From Lactiplantibacillus plantarum EGD-AQ4 (GTDB lineage: Bacteria > Bacillota > Bacilli > Lactobacillales > Lactobacillaceae), in contig NZ_AVAQ01000052.1 of assembly GCF_000463075.2 (NCBI RefSeq), positions 45,712 through 109,711 on the forward strand: DNA of 64,000 nucleotides. Reading direction: 5' to 3'. A model generated the notes under the pieces. That model was not told where the DNA came from. It worked only from the letters and a program-made list of their open reading frames with translations, and ran no database searches. Shown one piece after another: positions 44,869 through 54,906 of this stretch. The position numbers were made by a program, and so were the translations under genes. The first letter of the stretch is position 1. Each line of letters starts with the position of its first letter.

Positions 44869-46050
44869 TTACTTATCGAGCGTCAAAACGAGTACTTTTA
44901 AGTAGTTACTTGCCAAGTACGCCTTGCGCGTCACAAAGTCTGCTGGTAAGCGGAACGTCTCACTCAGCGTAAAGTGCCGGTCGCTGCCAACAAAGGCTGC
45001 CGTGACCGCGGCTTTAAACTTCTTCATTGAGAAGTTGTTCGCGGTCGTCGCAATCACGAGTTGGCCATCGCGCCGAACAACTGGCAACGTTGCGGTCAAT
45101 AAGTCCGTCAAGTCAGTCGCCACTTGGAACTTCTGCTTTTTGACCCGTGCAACGGTCGGTGCCGTCACAACGACCACATCGTAACTTAAATGGTGCTTTT
45201 GCGCATAGTCCAGGTAGCGATTGACTTCAATTGCCCGGATCTCTTGCTTGTCTGGGTCGATATTGTTGACTGCTAATTGGTCCGCTGTCTCCTTAGCGCC
45301 CTTCTTGCTCGTTTCAATCGAGATGGTTTTAGCAGCCCCGGCAACTGCAGCAGCAGCCGTCACCCCATTTTCTTGACTGAACAAGTTCAAGACGGTCTTA
45401 CCTGGCAATTCTGCCCCCGCTAACCAGTCGCGAATTGGCCGCATGTCGAGTAACAAGCCGGTGGTCAAATCATCGGCGAGATGTACCGGATAAGTCACGT
45501 CGCCTTCCGTTACCAGCAATGGTTCGGGCGCCGCTTCCCCAGTCACTAACTGACTCTTCAAGTTGGCTTCTTCCACGTTGAAACGCAACTTGGCATAGAT
45601 CCCCTTGAACTGGTGGTCGGTCGCAGCTTCAAAGGCGGCGTAAATCATTTCACGTTGTTGATAGACGCCTTGCGCATACCAGGTAAAGACATAATAATCT
45701 TGATACCGGTCAATCGCTAAGCCGCCCAGACCGTCGCCATCGGCATTGAACACCCGTTGTGGTAACTGGGGGTCCAGGCTAGTTGCCCGCCGAACCAAGG
45801 CTTGTTTGAACAACTTCCGGAAGTAGTCGGTCGTGGGCGTCTCGCTTTCATCCAAGCTCAGCACCCACCCTAATTGCCGGCGGTGCTTGGCAACTAAGGC
45901 GTAACCCATGAATTGTGAACTCGCCATTAACGCGATAAAAGAACCGTCCGTTAACTTCATTGAAGGATCTTTTAAGTCATCTTGGACGAGCAATGGATAG
46001 CCGTCCTTGACCTTACGCTGGGAATTACCCGTAATTTGTACTCTTTGCAT
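44869..46050 (-). CDS. Class I SAM-dependent RNA methyltransferase, RlmI/RlmK-like
   Basis: 393 residues: N-terminal PUA-like domain (about 1-75, with the KDGYPLLVQDDL segment), a middle domain holding NADGDGLGGLAIDRY, and a Rossmann methyltransferase with LNLFSQENGVTAAAAVAGA as the SAM-binding loop. The family methylates 23S rRNA cytosines (RlmI, m5C1962) or similar sites. The usual catalytic Cys/PP motif region reads VVVTAPTVAR where many members have DPP, so the exact activity is less certain. AGGAGAAAC site before ATG 46050. Confidence 0.82.
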   Translation of the reverse strand: MQRVQITGNSQRKVKDGYPLLVQDDLKDPSMKLTDGSFIALMASSQFMGYALVAKHRRQLGWVLSLDESETPTTDYFRKLFKQALVRRATSLDPQLPQRVFNADGDGLGGLAIDRYQDYYVFTWYAQGVYQQREMIYAAFEAATDHQFKGIYAKLRFNVEEANLKSQLVTGEAAPEPLLVTEGDVTYPVHLADDLTTGLLLDMRPIRDWLAGAELPGKTVLNLFSQENGVTAAAAVAGAAKTISIETSKKGAKETADQLAVNNIDPDKQEIRAIEVNRYLDYAQKHHLSYDVVVVTAPTVARVKKQKFQVATDLTDLLTATLPVVRRDGQLVIATTANNFSMKKFKAAVTAAFVGSDRHFTLSETFRLPADFVTRKAYLASNYLKVLVLTLDK

Positions 46051-46304
46051 ATTAATTGTTTCTCCTATTCATTATAAAACTTATCTACACTAGTCATAAC
46101 GCGCTGTTGTGCCTTGTTAAGGGTAACATATTTAGGCCGGAAGCGCGAGGTGCAACGGCCTAATGACGCATTGAGTCGCAAACGTATGACCTTAGTGGAC
46201 CGCGACTCAAGCCGTGATTCGCGGGCTCGCTGACGGTTGCGTTTATCAGTCACAACTGGCCCCTACCCCGCACCTCCTTCGCCTCGGTCTGTGCTTATCG
46301 CAGC

Positions 46305-46340
46305 AAAAACCGGGCTGGCACTTAACGCCACACCCGGTTC
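46305..46340 (-). terminator. Terminator after the histidine kinase gene
   Basis: Minus strand: AACCGGGTGTGGC pairs with GCCAGCCCGGTT, then TTTT. The rest of 46051-46390 shows no gene that I can support. Confidence 0.85.
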
Positions 46341-46390
46341 ATTTAAAAGCTTGCTTCATTAATAGGCCATTCAGTTGTCACAATCAATCA

Positions 46391-47914
46391 CTAGTCATCC
46401 ATGATTGGTTTGTCATAACCATCATCTGGGAAGGTCACCGTGAAGCGTGTGCCTTCATTCTCAGCACTGTCGACTTCAATCGACCCACCATGTTGTTGCA
46501 CGAGTTGGTGCGAAATCGCGAGTCCGAGGCCAGATTCACCATACTTGGTACTCTTCCGCGATGGATCAGCCTTATAGTAGCGTTCCCAAATATTCTTGAC
46601 TTGATCCGGCGTCATCCCGATACCATGGTCTTGAATTGAGATGACCGTTGCATGCTCCGTTCGTTGACCAGTCACTTCGATGGCACTGCCTTGTGAGAAT
46701 TGGATGGCGTTCTGCATGATATTGAACAACACTTGTACAAAGCGGTCATAATCAGCCCAGACCGGCAGTTGATCAGGCGCAGACAGGTCAAAGTGGTCAT
46801 CCGCAGCGTCAGCCTTCTTTGTGAGTTGTTCAACTAAGTTATGCAAAACTTCGGCGCCGTCAAAATTGGTCTTGTTCAAAGCAATCTGACCGGTCCGAAT
46901 CTTTTCATAATCCAAGTTCTCATTGACTAACCGAATCAAACGTTTCGTTTCATTCTGCATCAGTTCAATCGAATGGGCCTTATCCTCTTCCGGAATCGCG
47001 TCATAAGCGAGACCTTCCAAAATCCCATTGATGGTCGTCAACGGTGTCCGCATCTCATGGGCGGCATCCGCCATAAATTCGCGCCGCCGTTTTTCTTGAC
47101 GTTTAATTTCTTCATTAGATTCACGCAAGGAACTGACCATGCCGTTGAAATCATCGGCCAAATCATCGATTTCATCCTTGTGATTACTGTCCACTTGAAT
47201 ATCAAAATCACCATTGGCAACGGAGTGCGTTGCATACCGCAACCGGTTGATTCGCCGAACGGAATACCGTGCTAACACGTAACTCAGCAGTAATGCCGCA
47301 ATCCCAGAGACCAGCAACGCAATGAACAGGTTCTTTTCAATCTGCTGCTCACTCGCCTGTAAAGTCTGTTCGAAGGACCCGATTGAAATCGCACCGACGA
47401 ACTTCTTGGTACTCCCATTCTTATAGAACAGCGGAACGAGCACATCAATCGTTCGCAGCGACGGCGTATTCACGGGTTGGTCGCGGTTACGCGTCCGGAA
47501 AGTCACGTGCGGCGACTGGGTAATGATCTTATTTTTCTTCAGCTTTTTCCAATCCTTGGCTGAAATCTTCGGATCATAGATCGACCCCCCCGGCGCACTA
47601 TCCATCGACGCGCCAATGCCAGTCGGATAGACCAACTTCTTATTCGCGTCATAAACCGAAAAATGGATGTGTTGATCGCGTAAAATTACCGTACCATCGC
47701 TTAAGAACTGCTGATTGAAGCCCACGACTTTGTTTGTTTTCGTATTGTAACGAATCGCTTCTTTTTCAATACTCGCGGCGTACTGCTGTAGCTGTTGCCA
47801 CGAATTGTTATAGAGCATCGTTCTGGTGGTTCGAATAAATGAAAACCCCAGAACCACGATTACCGTGATAATCACGGCAAAGAATGCCAGCATTTGTTGA
47901 TAAATCAGTTTCAT
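46391..47914 (-). CDS. Sensor histidine kinase
   Basis: 507 residues: membrane helix at about 8-28, an extracellular domain of about 160 residues, a second helix (about 190-212, IALLVSGIAALLLSYVLA), a HAMP domain, HisKA with the phospho-accepting His in DAAHEMRTPLTTI, and HATPase_c with NIMQNAIQFS, DHGIGM and GESGLGLAIS. The extracellular domain resembles a sensing domain with a LVPLFYKNGSTKKFVGAI segment. The start overlaps the response regulator stop by 4 nt. Signal unknown; envelope stress is common for this class. Confidence 0.93.
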   Translation of the reverse strand: MKLIYQQMLAFFAVIITVIVVLGFSFIRTTRTMLYNNSWQQLQQYAASIEKEAIRYNTKTNKVVGFNQQFLSDGTVILRDQHIHFSVYDANKKLVYPTGIGASMDSAPGGSIYDPKISAKDWKKLKKNKIITQSPHVTFRTRNRDQPVNTPSLRTIDVLVPLFYKNGSTKKFVGAISIGSFEQTLQASEQQIEKNLFIALLVSGIAALLLSYVLARYSVRRINRLRYATHSVANGDFDIQVDSNHKDEIDDLADDFNGMVSSLRESNEEIKRQEKRRREFMADAAHEMRTPLTTINGILEGLAYDAIPEEDKAHSIELMQNETKRLIRLVNENLDYEKIRTGQIALNKTNFDGAEVLHNLVEQLTKKADAADDHFDLSAPDQLPVWADYDRFVQVLFNIMQNAIQFSQGSAIEVTGQRTEHATVISIQDHGIGMTPDQVKNIWERYYKADPSRKSTKYGESGLGLAISHQLVQQHGGSIEVDSAENEGTRFTVTFPDDGYDKPIMDD

Positions 47915-48639
47915 TGAGCGTCAACTCCACTATCATCAAACTTGTAGCCGACCCCCCAAACCGTCTGGATGATTTGTGGACCAGCCTTTTCAATCTTTTG
48001 CCGTAACTTCTTGATGTGGGCGTCAACCGTCCGCTCGTCACCGTAGTATTCATAGTCCCAAACGAGTTGTAGCAGCTGTTCCCGTGAGAAGACTTGCCGT
48101 GGCTTTTGGGCCAGTGTCTTCAATAAGTCAAATTCTTTTGGCGTCAAATCTTGAATCTGAACACCAGCTAAGTAGGCTTCACGCGTCTTCGTATTGAGCT
48201 TAAAGTGGTCCGTCTGCACATCAAATGAACTGACCGCATTGGCCGGTTGCTCAGCAGGCGCCGTCTTGGCCAAGTCTGCCCGCCGGTGTAGTGCCTTGAT
48301 CCGGGCAATCAGCGTGATTGGTGAAAATGGCTTTGTGACATAGTCGTCGGCACCCATTTCGAGGCCCAGTACTTGGTCACTTTCTGAGTCACGAGCCGTC
48401 AACATAATAATTGGTACAGTTGGAGAAGCCTTGCGAATATCCGCACTAACTTGCATCCCGTCTTTACCAGGTAAGTTTAAATCAAGCGTCACCATATCCC
48501 AACCGTTGGGATCTTCGTTGAACATCTCAACGGCTTCATTACCATCATAAGCAAAGTGGGCGTCCCACTGTTCCTTCTTAAAAAACATCGCCATCATTTC
48601 AGAGACGGATTTATTATCTTCAATCATTAATAGTTTCAT
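47911..48639 (-). CDS. Response regulator, OmpR family
   Basis: 242 residues: receiver domain with the acceptor Asp in MVTLDLNLPGKDG and conserved Lys in DDYVTKPFS, then a winged-helix DNA-binding domain with LTPKEFDLLKTLAQ and RTVDAHIKKLRQKI. It is first in a two-gene operon with the sensor kinase (ATGA overlap). No target can be named from the sequence. Confidence 0.95.
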   Translation of the reverse strand: MKLLMIEDNKSVSEMMAMFFKKEQWDAHFAYDGNEAVEMFNEDPNGWDMVTLDLNLPGKDGMQVSADIRKASPTVPIIMLTARDSESDQVLGLEMGADDYVTKPFSPITLIARIKALHRRADLAKTAPAEQPANAVSSFDVQTDHFKLNTKTREAYLAGVQIQDLTPKEFDLLKTLAQKPRQVFSREQLLQLVWDYEYYGDERTVDAHIKKLRQKIEKAGPQIIQTVWGVGYKFDDSGVDAQ

Positions 48640-48874
48640 AGTCCAACGTCCTCCAAGTTAATTACAATTGCTAACTATATTGATTAATCATCATGTATTA
48701 ACCTACTTATTATCATACCCTACTTCGCGCTAGGATTCAGGATTAGTATAACAACAAATTTATAACAAACCTTGGCTGATTTGTGAAAGATTTGTGTCAA
48801 ACTGCAATTCGTGGGTCTCATCAGGCCATGGTGTCAGGAATGCTCAGGCCACAAGCATACTGGTCCCAGGGCGC

Positions 48875-48921
48875 AAAAAACAATTCTCTCAGCCGGTTGC
48901 CCTGCTTCGAAAATTGTTTTT
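48875..48921 (-). terminator. Terminator after the UPF0210 gene
   Basis: Minus strand: AAAACAATTTTC pairs with GAGAATTGTTTTTT around a 22-nt loop. Confidence 0.75.
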
Positions 48922-48975
48922 CATCGTGACTATATCATGGTCTGATGATCATGTTGCCATCAAAACCACTGTCAC

Positions 48976-50319
48976 TTAATTTTTAAATGAATGAATTGGG
49001 GCTGGAATATGACCACCACGATTGATAAACGTCGTCGGCTGGTTCTGGTTGACCGGCATCACCGGTGCACTCCCAAACAAGCCCCCGAATTCGACTGCTT
49101 CGCCAACGTCCTTACCAGTTGCTGGAATGACCCGGACCGCGGTCGTTTTATTGTTGATCATGCCGATTGCGGCTTCATCCGCAATCATCCCGCTGATCGT
49201 CGCCGCGCTGGTATCACCAGGGACCGCAATCATGTCGAGCCCCACGGAACAAACCGCCGTCATCGCTTCCAGCTTTTCAATGTTCAAACGTCCCGCACTG
49301 ACCGCTCGAATCATCTCAGCGTCCTCTGAAACGGGGATAAATGCGCCGGACAAGCCACCGACGTGTTCGCAAGCCATAACGCCACCTTTTTTGACAGCAT
49401 CATTTAACAGTGCCAGTGCAGCGGTCGTCCCCGGTGCCCCGACACTTTCTAAGCCGATTTCTTCCAAGATTTCAGCGACTGAATCACCTTCATTAGGCGT
49501 TGGTGCGAGTGACAAGTCGACGATTCCGAATGGCACGTGCAACCGTTCCGCCGCGATGGTGCCGACGAACTGCCCCATCCGCGTCACTTTAAAGGCCGTC
49601 TTCTTAATTTGTTCAGAGACCACGTCGATCGATTGACCACGGACTTCTTCTAACGCCCGTTTGACAACGCCCGGGCCACTGATACCCACGTTAATGACCC
49701 GGTCGGCTTCACCGACACCGTGAAACGCGCCAGCCATGAACGGATTATCATCAACGGCATTCGCGAAGACCACCAAACTCATACAGTTCACCGGATCATC
49801 CGCCGCAATCTGCTTGATGATGTGACCCATCTCACCGACAGCATCCAGGTTGATGCCGGCACGGGTCGAGCCGACGTTGACCGAACTGCAAACACGCGTG
49901 GTCGTCGCCAGTGCTTCAGGAATCGAGGCAATCAGCTTACGGTCGCCACTTTGATAACCCTTTTGCACGAGCGCTGAAAAGCCACCAATCAAATCAACGC
50001 CCAGTGCCTGCGCTGCCCGTTCCATCGTTACCGCGTAGGCCACGTAATCGTGGTCGGCACTTGCAGCGGCAATCAGGGCGATGGGTGTCACCGCAATACG
50101 TTTGTTAATGATTGGAATCCCGTATTCTTCTTGGATCTGCTCAGCAACTTTGACTAAATCTTTGGCACTCGTCGTAATTTTGTCATAGATTTTTTGCCGC
50201 GACCGTTCACCATCGCTATCGATACAGTCGAAAAGCGAGATGCCCATCGTAATGGTCCGAATGTCCAAATTCTCTTCGGCGACCATCTGGATTGTTTCTA
50301 ATATTGACCGACTTTCCAT
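48976..50319 (-). CDS. PFL-family protein (UPF0210)
   Basis: 447 residues, with [17 protein letters not shown] near the N terminus and a Gly/Ser/Thr-rich C terminus typical of the UPF0210 (DUF711) family, which shows distant likeness to pyruvate formate-lyase but lacks a known reaction. It is coupled to a small ACT-domain protein upstream (9-nt gap), an arrangement conserved in many Firmicutes and suggesting amino-acid-sensitive control. GGAGGTCATC site before ATG 50319. Confidence 0.9.
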   Translation of the reverse strand: MESRSILETIQMVAEENLDIRTITMGISLFDCIDSDGERSRQKIYDKITTSAKDLVKVAEQIQEEYGIPIINKRIAVTPIALIAAASADHDYVAYAVTMERAAQALGVDLIGGFSALVQKGYQSGDRKLIASIPEALATTTRVCSSVNVGSTRAGINLDAVGEMGHIIKQIAADDPVNCMSLVVFANAVDDNPFMAGAFHGVGEADRVINVGISGPGVVKRALEEVRGQSIDVVSEQIKKTAFKVTRMGQFVGTIAAERLHVPFGIVDLSLAPTPNEGDSVAEILEEIGLESVGAPGTTAALALLNDAVKKGGVMACEHVGGLSGAFIPVSEDAEMIRAVSAGRLNIEKLEAMTAVCSVGLDMIAVPGDTSAATISGMIADEAAIGMINNKTTAVRVIPATGKDVGEAVEFGGLFGSAPVMPVNQNQPTTFINRGGHIPAPIHSFKN

Positions 50320-50328
50320 GATGACCTC

Positions 50329-50598
50329 CTATAATTTCTGAATGGCATCGAAGACAGCCTGACGCTGAATCCGAATCGTGAGTTGTGACGCTTCTCCCAG
50401 CGCTTCAAGCTTGGCTTTGGCCGAGGCAAAACTCAACTGGTCATCATCCCATTCGGCTGACAACATCATGGTAAAGTTATGATCCATCAACGTTTGCGAA
50501 ATATCGACAATGTTAATGTTCAACCGGGCTAATTCGTTTGCGACCTTGGCAACGATCCCAACTTGATCCTGACCAACGACAGTAATAATTGCTTTCAT
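50329..50598 (-). CDS. ACT domain protein (UPF0237)
   Basis: 89 residues, a single ACT domain ([26 protein letters not shown]) of the kind found in glycine-cleavage-repressor-like proteins. It is expected to bind a small metabolite, often an amino acid, and to act with the UPF0210 partner directly downstream. GGAGGGTC site before ATG 50598. Confidence 0.92.
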   Translation of the reverse strand: MKAIITVVGQDQVGIVAKVANELARLNINIVDISQTLMDHNFTMMLSAEWDDDQLSFASAKAKLEALGEASQLTIRIQRQAVFDAIQKL

Positions 50599-50780
50599 TG
50601 TATATGACCCTCCACTTGACGCATGATTGCTTGCGTTTAATTGTTCATATCATAGCATGACTATTGCGGAAACGCACTGCTTTGCGGCCGATTTTTATGA
50701 GGCAGCGGCCGCGAGTTAATGAAGTAACTCATGAGAATAATAAGAGATTCCTCATTAAGATAGGCGTTACGGCGGGGTTT

Positions 50781-50789
50781 TGCTATAAT
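50781..50789 (+). promoter_or_regulatory. Extended -10 promoter of the EamA transporter gene
   Basis: TGCTATAAT, about 37 nt before the TTG start at 50826. Confidence 0.6.
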
Positions 50790-50825
50790 GAAAAATGCTG
50801 ATTATTTTCAGAAAGGAGTCTTATT

Positions 50826-51764
50826 TTGACACAACAACATCACTTACGGGGCGTGCTGTTGGCGAGCAGTGCTTGTATTCTCTGGGGCATCTCCGGCGTA
50901 GCGGCGAGTACCCTCTTCATTGCTAATCCGCATCTAACTGCCATGTGGCTGACCCAGGTGCGCATGATTAGTGCGGGCCTGATCTTAATTATCTGGGGGT
51001 TAATCGCCGGTAAACAGCCATTCAAAATCTGGCGTGCGCGCCATGATGCTTGGACGGTGGTCAGCTATGGTCTCCTAGGACTTATCCCAGTCCAACTTTG
51101 CTATTTTGAAGCGGTGCGCGCCGGAAACGCACCTGTTGCGACCATTATTCAATTCCTGGGACCATTTATCATTAGCATTTATTACTTCTTATTTAAACAC
51201 GTCCTTCCCAGTCGCGTGGAAGGACTTGGGATGCTGATGGCCTTTATCGGCACCGTGCTGATTGTGACGCACGGCCACTTGAATAGCCTGGCCATCTCGC
51301 CAGTGGTGCTCTTTTGGGGCGGGCTCTCCGCAATCGGGGTCGCCACTAACACCCTGATTCCACGGACACTGCTTCCGAAATACGGGGCATTGACGGTCAC
51401 GGGCTGGGGACTGCTGATTGCCGGTATTTTTCTAACCGCACTACAACCGATGTGGCGCGTCCACCTGACGCTGACGTGGTTCCAATTCGGCTTGCTACTA
51501 GTCATCATCTTGTTAGGAACGGTCGCCCCATTCTTAATGTTTGCGCGGAGCCTCAGCGACATTTTACCGACGACCGCTAGTCTAATGGATGCGTTTGAAC
51601 CATTAGCCGCGACGGTCTTCTCGATCGCGTTTCTGAACGTCCAACTGACTCGCTTCGATTTTATCGGGGGCCTACTCGTCATCTTGGCAGTCATGGCACT
51701 TTCCATCAATCCACACCGGATGCTCAGATATTTGCGCCGCCGACGAACACATACGAGTTCTTGA
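50826..51764 (+). CDS. EamA/DMT-family transporter
   Basis: 312 residues with ten predicted helices in two EamA repeats (GVLLASSACILWGISGVAAS and SPVVLFWGGLSAIGVATNT begin the halves). The family exports or imports amino acids, nucleobases or other metabolites; substrate unknown. TTG 50826 follows AAAGGAG by 6 nt. A basic tail (RRRRTHTSS) marks the inside C terminus. Confidence 0.88.
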   Translation: MTQQHHLRGVLLASSACILWGISGVAASTLFIANPHLTAMWLTQVRMISAGLILIIWGLIAGKQPFKIWRARHDAWTVVSYGLLGLIPVQLCYFEAVRAGNAPVATIIQFLGPFIISIYYFLFKHVLPSRVEGLGMLMAFIGTVLIVTHGHLNSLAISPVVLFWGGLSAIGVATNTLIPRTLLPKYGALTVTGWGLLIAGIFLTALQPMWRVHLTLTWFQFGLLLVIILLGTVAPFLMFARSLSDILPTTASLMDAFEPLAATVFSIAFLNVQLTRFDFIGGLLVILAVMALSINPHRMLRYLRRRRTHTSS

Positions 51765-51879
51765 ATTTTTGAAATCGCGCTAAGGCCGCTCAAAGTCGCC
51801 GTTTTGATATTTACGGGCAATCTTAGACAGATTAGTTGGCAGAATCCACGGGCTATGCTAAACTAAGATTGTTGAATTT

Positions 51880-52248
51880 GGGGATGTTCTGGATTCGACA
51901 GGTATAGTTTGAGTTCGGATTGTGCTTCGTAGGTTGCGTCTACGTAAAAACGCTCAGTTTAAATTATAACTGCAAAAAATAATAACAATTCTTACGCTTT
52001 AGCTGCCTAATAAGCGCTTAACGTAGATCCTCCTAGAATCGTCCACGTTCTAGATCTGGGTCCTAAATTTAGTGGACTTACGCTCAAAGCTTCCACCTGG
52101 AGTTGCGAGAAGAGACTAATCAGGTTAGTCATTGCTGGGTGCCCTGTCACACGGCGTTTGTAATGATGAAATTCAAATAGTATGACTATGAGCGTAGATA
52201 TCCGAGGGGCAATATGCTTGGACGCGAGTTCGACTCTCGCCATCTCCA
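51880..52248 (+). ncRNA. ssrA: tmRNA (SsrA)
   Basis: Rescues stalled ribosomes. The tRNA-like ends are GGGGATG (51880-51886) and CATCTCC (52241-52247) with discriminator A, and the T arm GCGAGTTCGACTCTCGC is visible near the 3' end. The tag frame starts at GCA 51972 and encodes AKNNNNSYALAA, ending TAATAA at 52008. The tag is typical of lactobacilli. 369 nt is the usual size. Confidence 0.97.
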
Positions 52249-52307
52249 TTAATGATTTTCAGGACGGTGTGACAAGCTCCAGAACACTTGTTATATCGGT
52301 ATTCATC

Positions 52308-52336
52308 AAAGCTATCTTAAACGGATAGCTTTTTTA
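52308..52336 (+). terminator. Terminator after ssrA
   Basis: AAAGCTATC pairs with GATAGCTTTTTT. Confidence 0.9.
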
Positions 52337-52438
52337 TTTTGTTTCAAATCCTCCACTATGGCAACTATAGTGGGGTTTTGGTACTCAAAAAAATCGCCAT
52401 AACAGCAGCTGCCATTACGACGATTTCCAAATTCTGAA

Positions 52439-52999
52439 TTATAAACTTCCCAATCGGCGGCGATTGAAGCCCACCTGAGTGAGGATTCGATACAGCAGTG
52501 GGACCAGTACCACACACGCCACCGCATTGATTGTCGCCGCTAGTAAGCTCGTAAACGACCCAATCATCGCAACTTTTAGCGTGGTTCCGACCATTAGTGC
52601 CTCGATAACACCGGTACACCAAGACGTGATGATCTTAGTCAATCCCGCCACAAACGAAACCCAGTAGAGCTTAGCCAAGCTGTGTTCCGTGTAGCCGATC
52701 GACTTGAAGCTTAAATTGACCATTGCGGCCAGGATAATCGCTTCAATCACAGTTAACCAGGCTGTCGCCGCATAACCGTTCAAAATATCGAATAAGCCCA
52801 GTCCAATTGCCCCAGCTGCGGCTCCGTAGCCGAAACCTAGTAGCATCACGGCCAGAACCGTTAAAATATTGCCAAAGTGAATAAATGGCCGCCCGACGAT
52901 TGCCGGTAACGGAATTCTTAAGACACTGATTCCAATGAAAATAATTGCGGCAAAAAGTCCGGTAAAGACTAGCTTCTTTAAGTGTTCAGACCGCCCCAT
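52439..52999 (-). CDS. ECF transporter S component, substrate unassigned
   Basis: 186 residues with five to six hydrophobic helices; the sequence IHFGNILTVLAVMLLGFGYGAAAGAIGLGLFDIL has the features of vitamin-binding S subunits of energy-coupling-factor transporters, which share an EcfAAT module encoded elsewhere. The N-terminal alanine-like AAIIFIG motif for EcfT contact is visible. No riboswitch was seen upstream, so the vitamin cannot be named. ATG 52999 begins MGRSEHLKK. Confidence 0.78.
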   Translation of the reverse strand: MGRSEHLKKLVFTGLFAAIIFIGISVLRIPLPAIVGRPFIHFGNILTVLAVMLLGFGYGAAAGAIGLGLFDILNGYAATAWLTVIEAIILAAMVNLSFKSIGYTEHSLAKLYWVSFVAGLTKIITSWCTGVIEALMVGTTLKVAMIGSFTSLLAATINAVACVVLVPLLYRILTQVGFNRRRLGSL

Positions 53000-53075
53000 T
53001 CATTGACCCTCCATCCTTACACATTATTTTATCATCTAATTTTAATACAAAAGTGGACTGAATGATAGTCCTAAT

Positions 53076-53393
53076 TTATTGAGGGCGTCTGGGCATCGCA
53101 ATAATCGTGGCCTTGCTCGTCTTAGTCGCACTGATTTGATAGGCCACTGCTAATAAATCATACGCTGCCCGTGGCATATCATAGTCATGGCACAGCAAAT
53201 AGTAGCCCAGGTCGACGCCAATCTGGTGTGCGACCGCCACGGGATCACCGCTCTGATTAAGACGTTGCTGCGCCCGGGCTACTAACCGGGCCAAGACCAC
53301 ATTACTGCGAACGTCAATTGTCATACTTGCAAGTGCTAATTGCGCCGCCAACCGCTCCCTGGGTTGGCTTGCGCGTGCTTTTGCCTTCGCCAT
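53076..53393 (-). CDS. Small helical protein of unknown function, 105 residues
   Basis: The frame is open to 53459, but ATG 53393 (MAKAKARASQPRERLAAQLAL) with AGGAGTTGAGGAAG upstream is the better start. The protein is basic at the N terminus and likely all-helical, with LARAQQRLNQ and MPRAAYDLLAVAYQIS segments. Size and helical pattern recall bacteriocin-immunity (EntA) proteins, but no diagnostic motif is seen, so I leave it unassigned. It is 76 nt upstream of the S-component gene on the same strand. Confidence 0.6.
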   Translation of the reverse strand: MAKAKARASQPRERLAAQLALASMTIDVRSNVVLARLVARAQQRLNQSGDPVAVAHQIGVDLGYYLLCHDYDMPRAAYDLLAVAYQISATKTSKATIIAMPRRPQ

Positions 53394-53613
53394 CTTCCTC
53401 AACTCCTCATTGTTATCATAGGAGTTTCGCTTCGGCTTGGCAACGAATGACACCCTCAAAACCGCGTCATGACAACCCTCAGTTACATTTCACAAAATAA
53501 TTTATGTTCAAATTTCATTCCTAATCCAAGCAACTCGCGGTGCTGATTCAACTTGAATCAATACGTCAGTTTAGTTTACGAATTAATTTATGTTCACACC
53601 GACGCGTCGAACA

Positions 53614-54813
53614 CTAGGCATCCTGGTCGGTAAGTCCCCAAATCAACACGACGATTCCAACGATCAAGGCACCGACAAAAACCATGAAGATGGCTGGAAT
53701 CGTGAAACCAATCGTCATCAAGGCACCAATCAGAAATGGGCCAATCGTCGCCCCGATTCGACCAATCGACTGTGCACTCCCCATTCCGATCCCACGAATA
53801 TCTTCCGGAAACTGTCCAGGCGTGAAAGCAATCATGATGCCCCACGCACCGAGAGTGAAAAATGAGAGCCAGGCGCCGCTAATAATGATCATCGTTGGAT
53901 TATTGGCTAATCCGAAAGCGGCTGCACTGACCATTGTGCCAATCAAATAGGTCGTTAAAACGGCTTTACGAGACACAACACCAATCAACCATGCGGCCAG
54001 GTAGTAGCCCGGTAATTGGGCCAAACTCATTAGCAGCGTATAACCAAAGCCATGTACCAACGAAAACCCGCGTAATACAAGCACACTTGGTAGCCATAAA
54101 AACATTCCGTAATAGGTGAACATAATGACGAACCATAGTACACCGAGGCAGATGGTCGCCCGCCGATGCTTGGGTGACCACACCCGCCGTAGCGCTTCGC
54201 CAAAAGCGACTCGTTCAACTGGGCGCGCCCCTGCTTCGGTCGTTTCCGCTGGTAGGTGCCGCCGTAATCCTAATGCGTATAATCCCATTAGGGCCGTGAT
54301 CAGAACGGTCAAGCGCCAGCCAATCATTGGCATCACTAGGAAGGATAGCAATGACGCCGCAATCCAACCGATTGCCCAGAAGCTATCTACTAGCACTAAC
54401 ATCCGCGACCGTTGGGTACCACGATAATGGTCCGCAATCGTCGTAGCGGCAACCGGTAGCTCACCACCTAGCCCGATACCAGTGATTAAGCGCACCGCGA
54501 TAAACCACCCCACGTTGGGCGTCACCGTCAATAATAAATTACCGATTGAAAATAATAGCAAGGTCCCAATCAAGACGGGCTTGCGACCGAACTTGTCGGC
54601 TAAATAGCCACACCCCAAGGCCCCAATCATCATCCCCAATGATGTCACGGCGCTGACGGCCCCCAGTTGACCCGCTGTTAAATGCCAGCTTTGTTTGATG
54701 ACCGGCATGATAAATGATAGTAATGCAACATCGAGTGCATCGAACAGCCACGCCGTTCCAATCACCCAGAGCAACTTATGACTCGCCAGTTGCTTGACAC
54801 TTACTGTATTCAT
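53614..54813 (-). CDS. niaP: MFS transporter, NiaP-like (probable niacin uptake)
   Basis: 399 residues, 12 helices, with the MFS signature GYLADKFGRKPVL between helices 2 and 3 and GIGLGGELPVAATTIADHYRG, typical of the sugar-porter-like/NiaP and aromatic-acid subgroup. Substrate niacin is inferred from its neighbour, an NrtR-like regulator known to control NAD metabolism and niaP genes, and from the palindrome between them. An aromatic acid is the alternative. AGGAGAAGTC-like purine site before ATG 54813. Confidence 0.78.
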   Translation of the reverse strand: MNTVSVKQLASHKLLWVIGTAWLFDALDVALLSFIMPVIKQSWHLTAGQLGAVSAVTSLGMMIGALGCGYLADKFGRKPVLIGTLLLFSIGNLLLTVTPNVGWFIAVRLITGIGLGGELPVAATTIADHYRGTQRSRMLVLVDSFWAIGWIAASLLSFLVMPMIGWRLTVLITALMGLYALGLRRHLPAETTEAGARPVERVAFGEALRRVWSPKHRRATICLGVLWFVIMFTYYGMFLWLPSVLVLRGFSLVHGFGYTLLMSLAQLPGYYLAAWLIGVVSRKAVLTTYLIGTMVSAAAFGLANNPTMIIISGAWLSFFTLGAWGIMIAFTPGQFPEDIRGIGMGSAQSIGRIGATIGPFLIGALMTIGFTIPAIFMVFVGALIVGIVVLIWGLTDQDA

Positions 54814-54850
54814 TTGACTTCTCCCCCATAGACCTAACCCGTTATCGGTT

Positions 54851-54890
54851 TTAGGTATTTTTTACCTTTAAAGGTGGTATAAAGGTATCA
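54851..54890. promoter_or_regulatory. Candidate NrtR operator upstream of the niaP-like gene
   Basis: ACCTTTAAAGGT (54864-54875) is a perfect 12-bp palindrome, flanked by further half-sites TAGGTA (54852) and AAAGGTA (54881). It lies between the regulator stop and the transporter start. Confidence 0.5.
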
Positions 54891-54906
54891 CACCAATCAA
54901 CCGGTG

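Noticed and set aside
46065..46253. Open frame of 62 codons on the minus strand upstream of rlmI-like gene
   Set aside because: No ribosome site, composition like a random basic frame, and it runs into the ribosome site of the real gene.
48794..48870. Possible fourth copy of the dispersed repeat (TGTCAGGAATGCTCAGGCC)
   Set aside because: Only a short, imperfect match to one block of the repeat; the other landmarks are absent.
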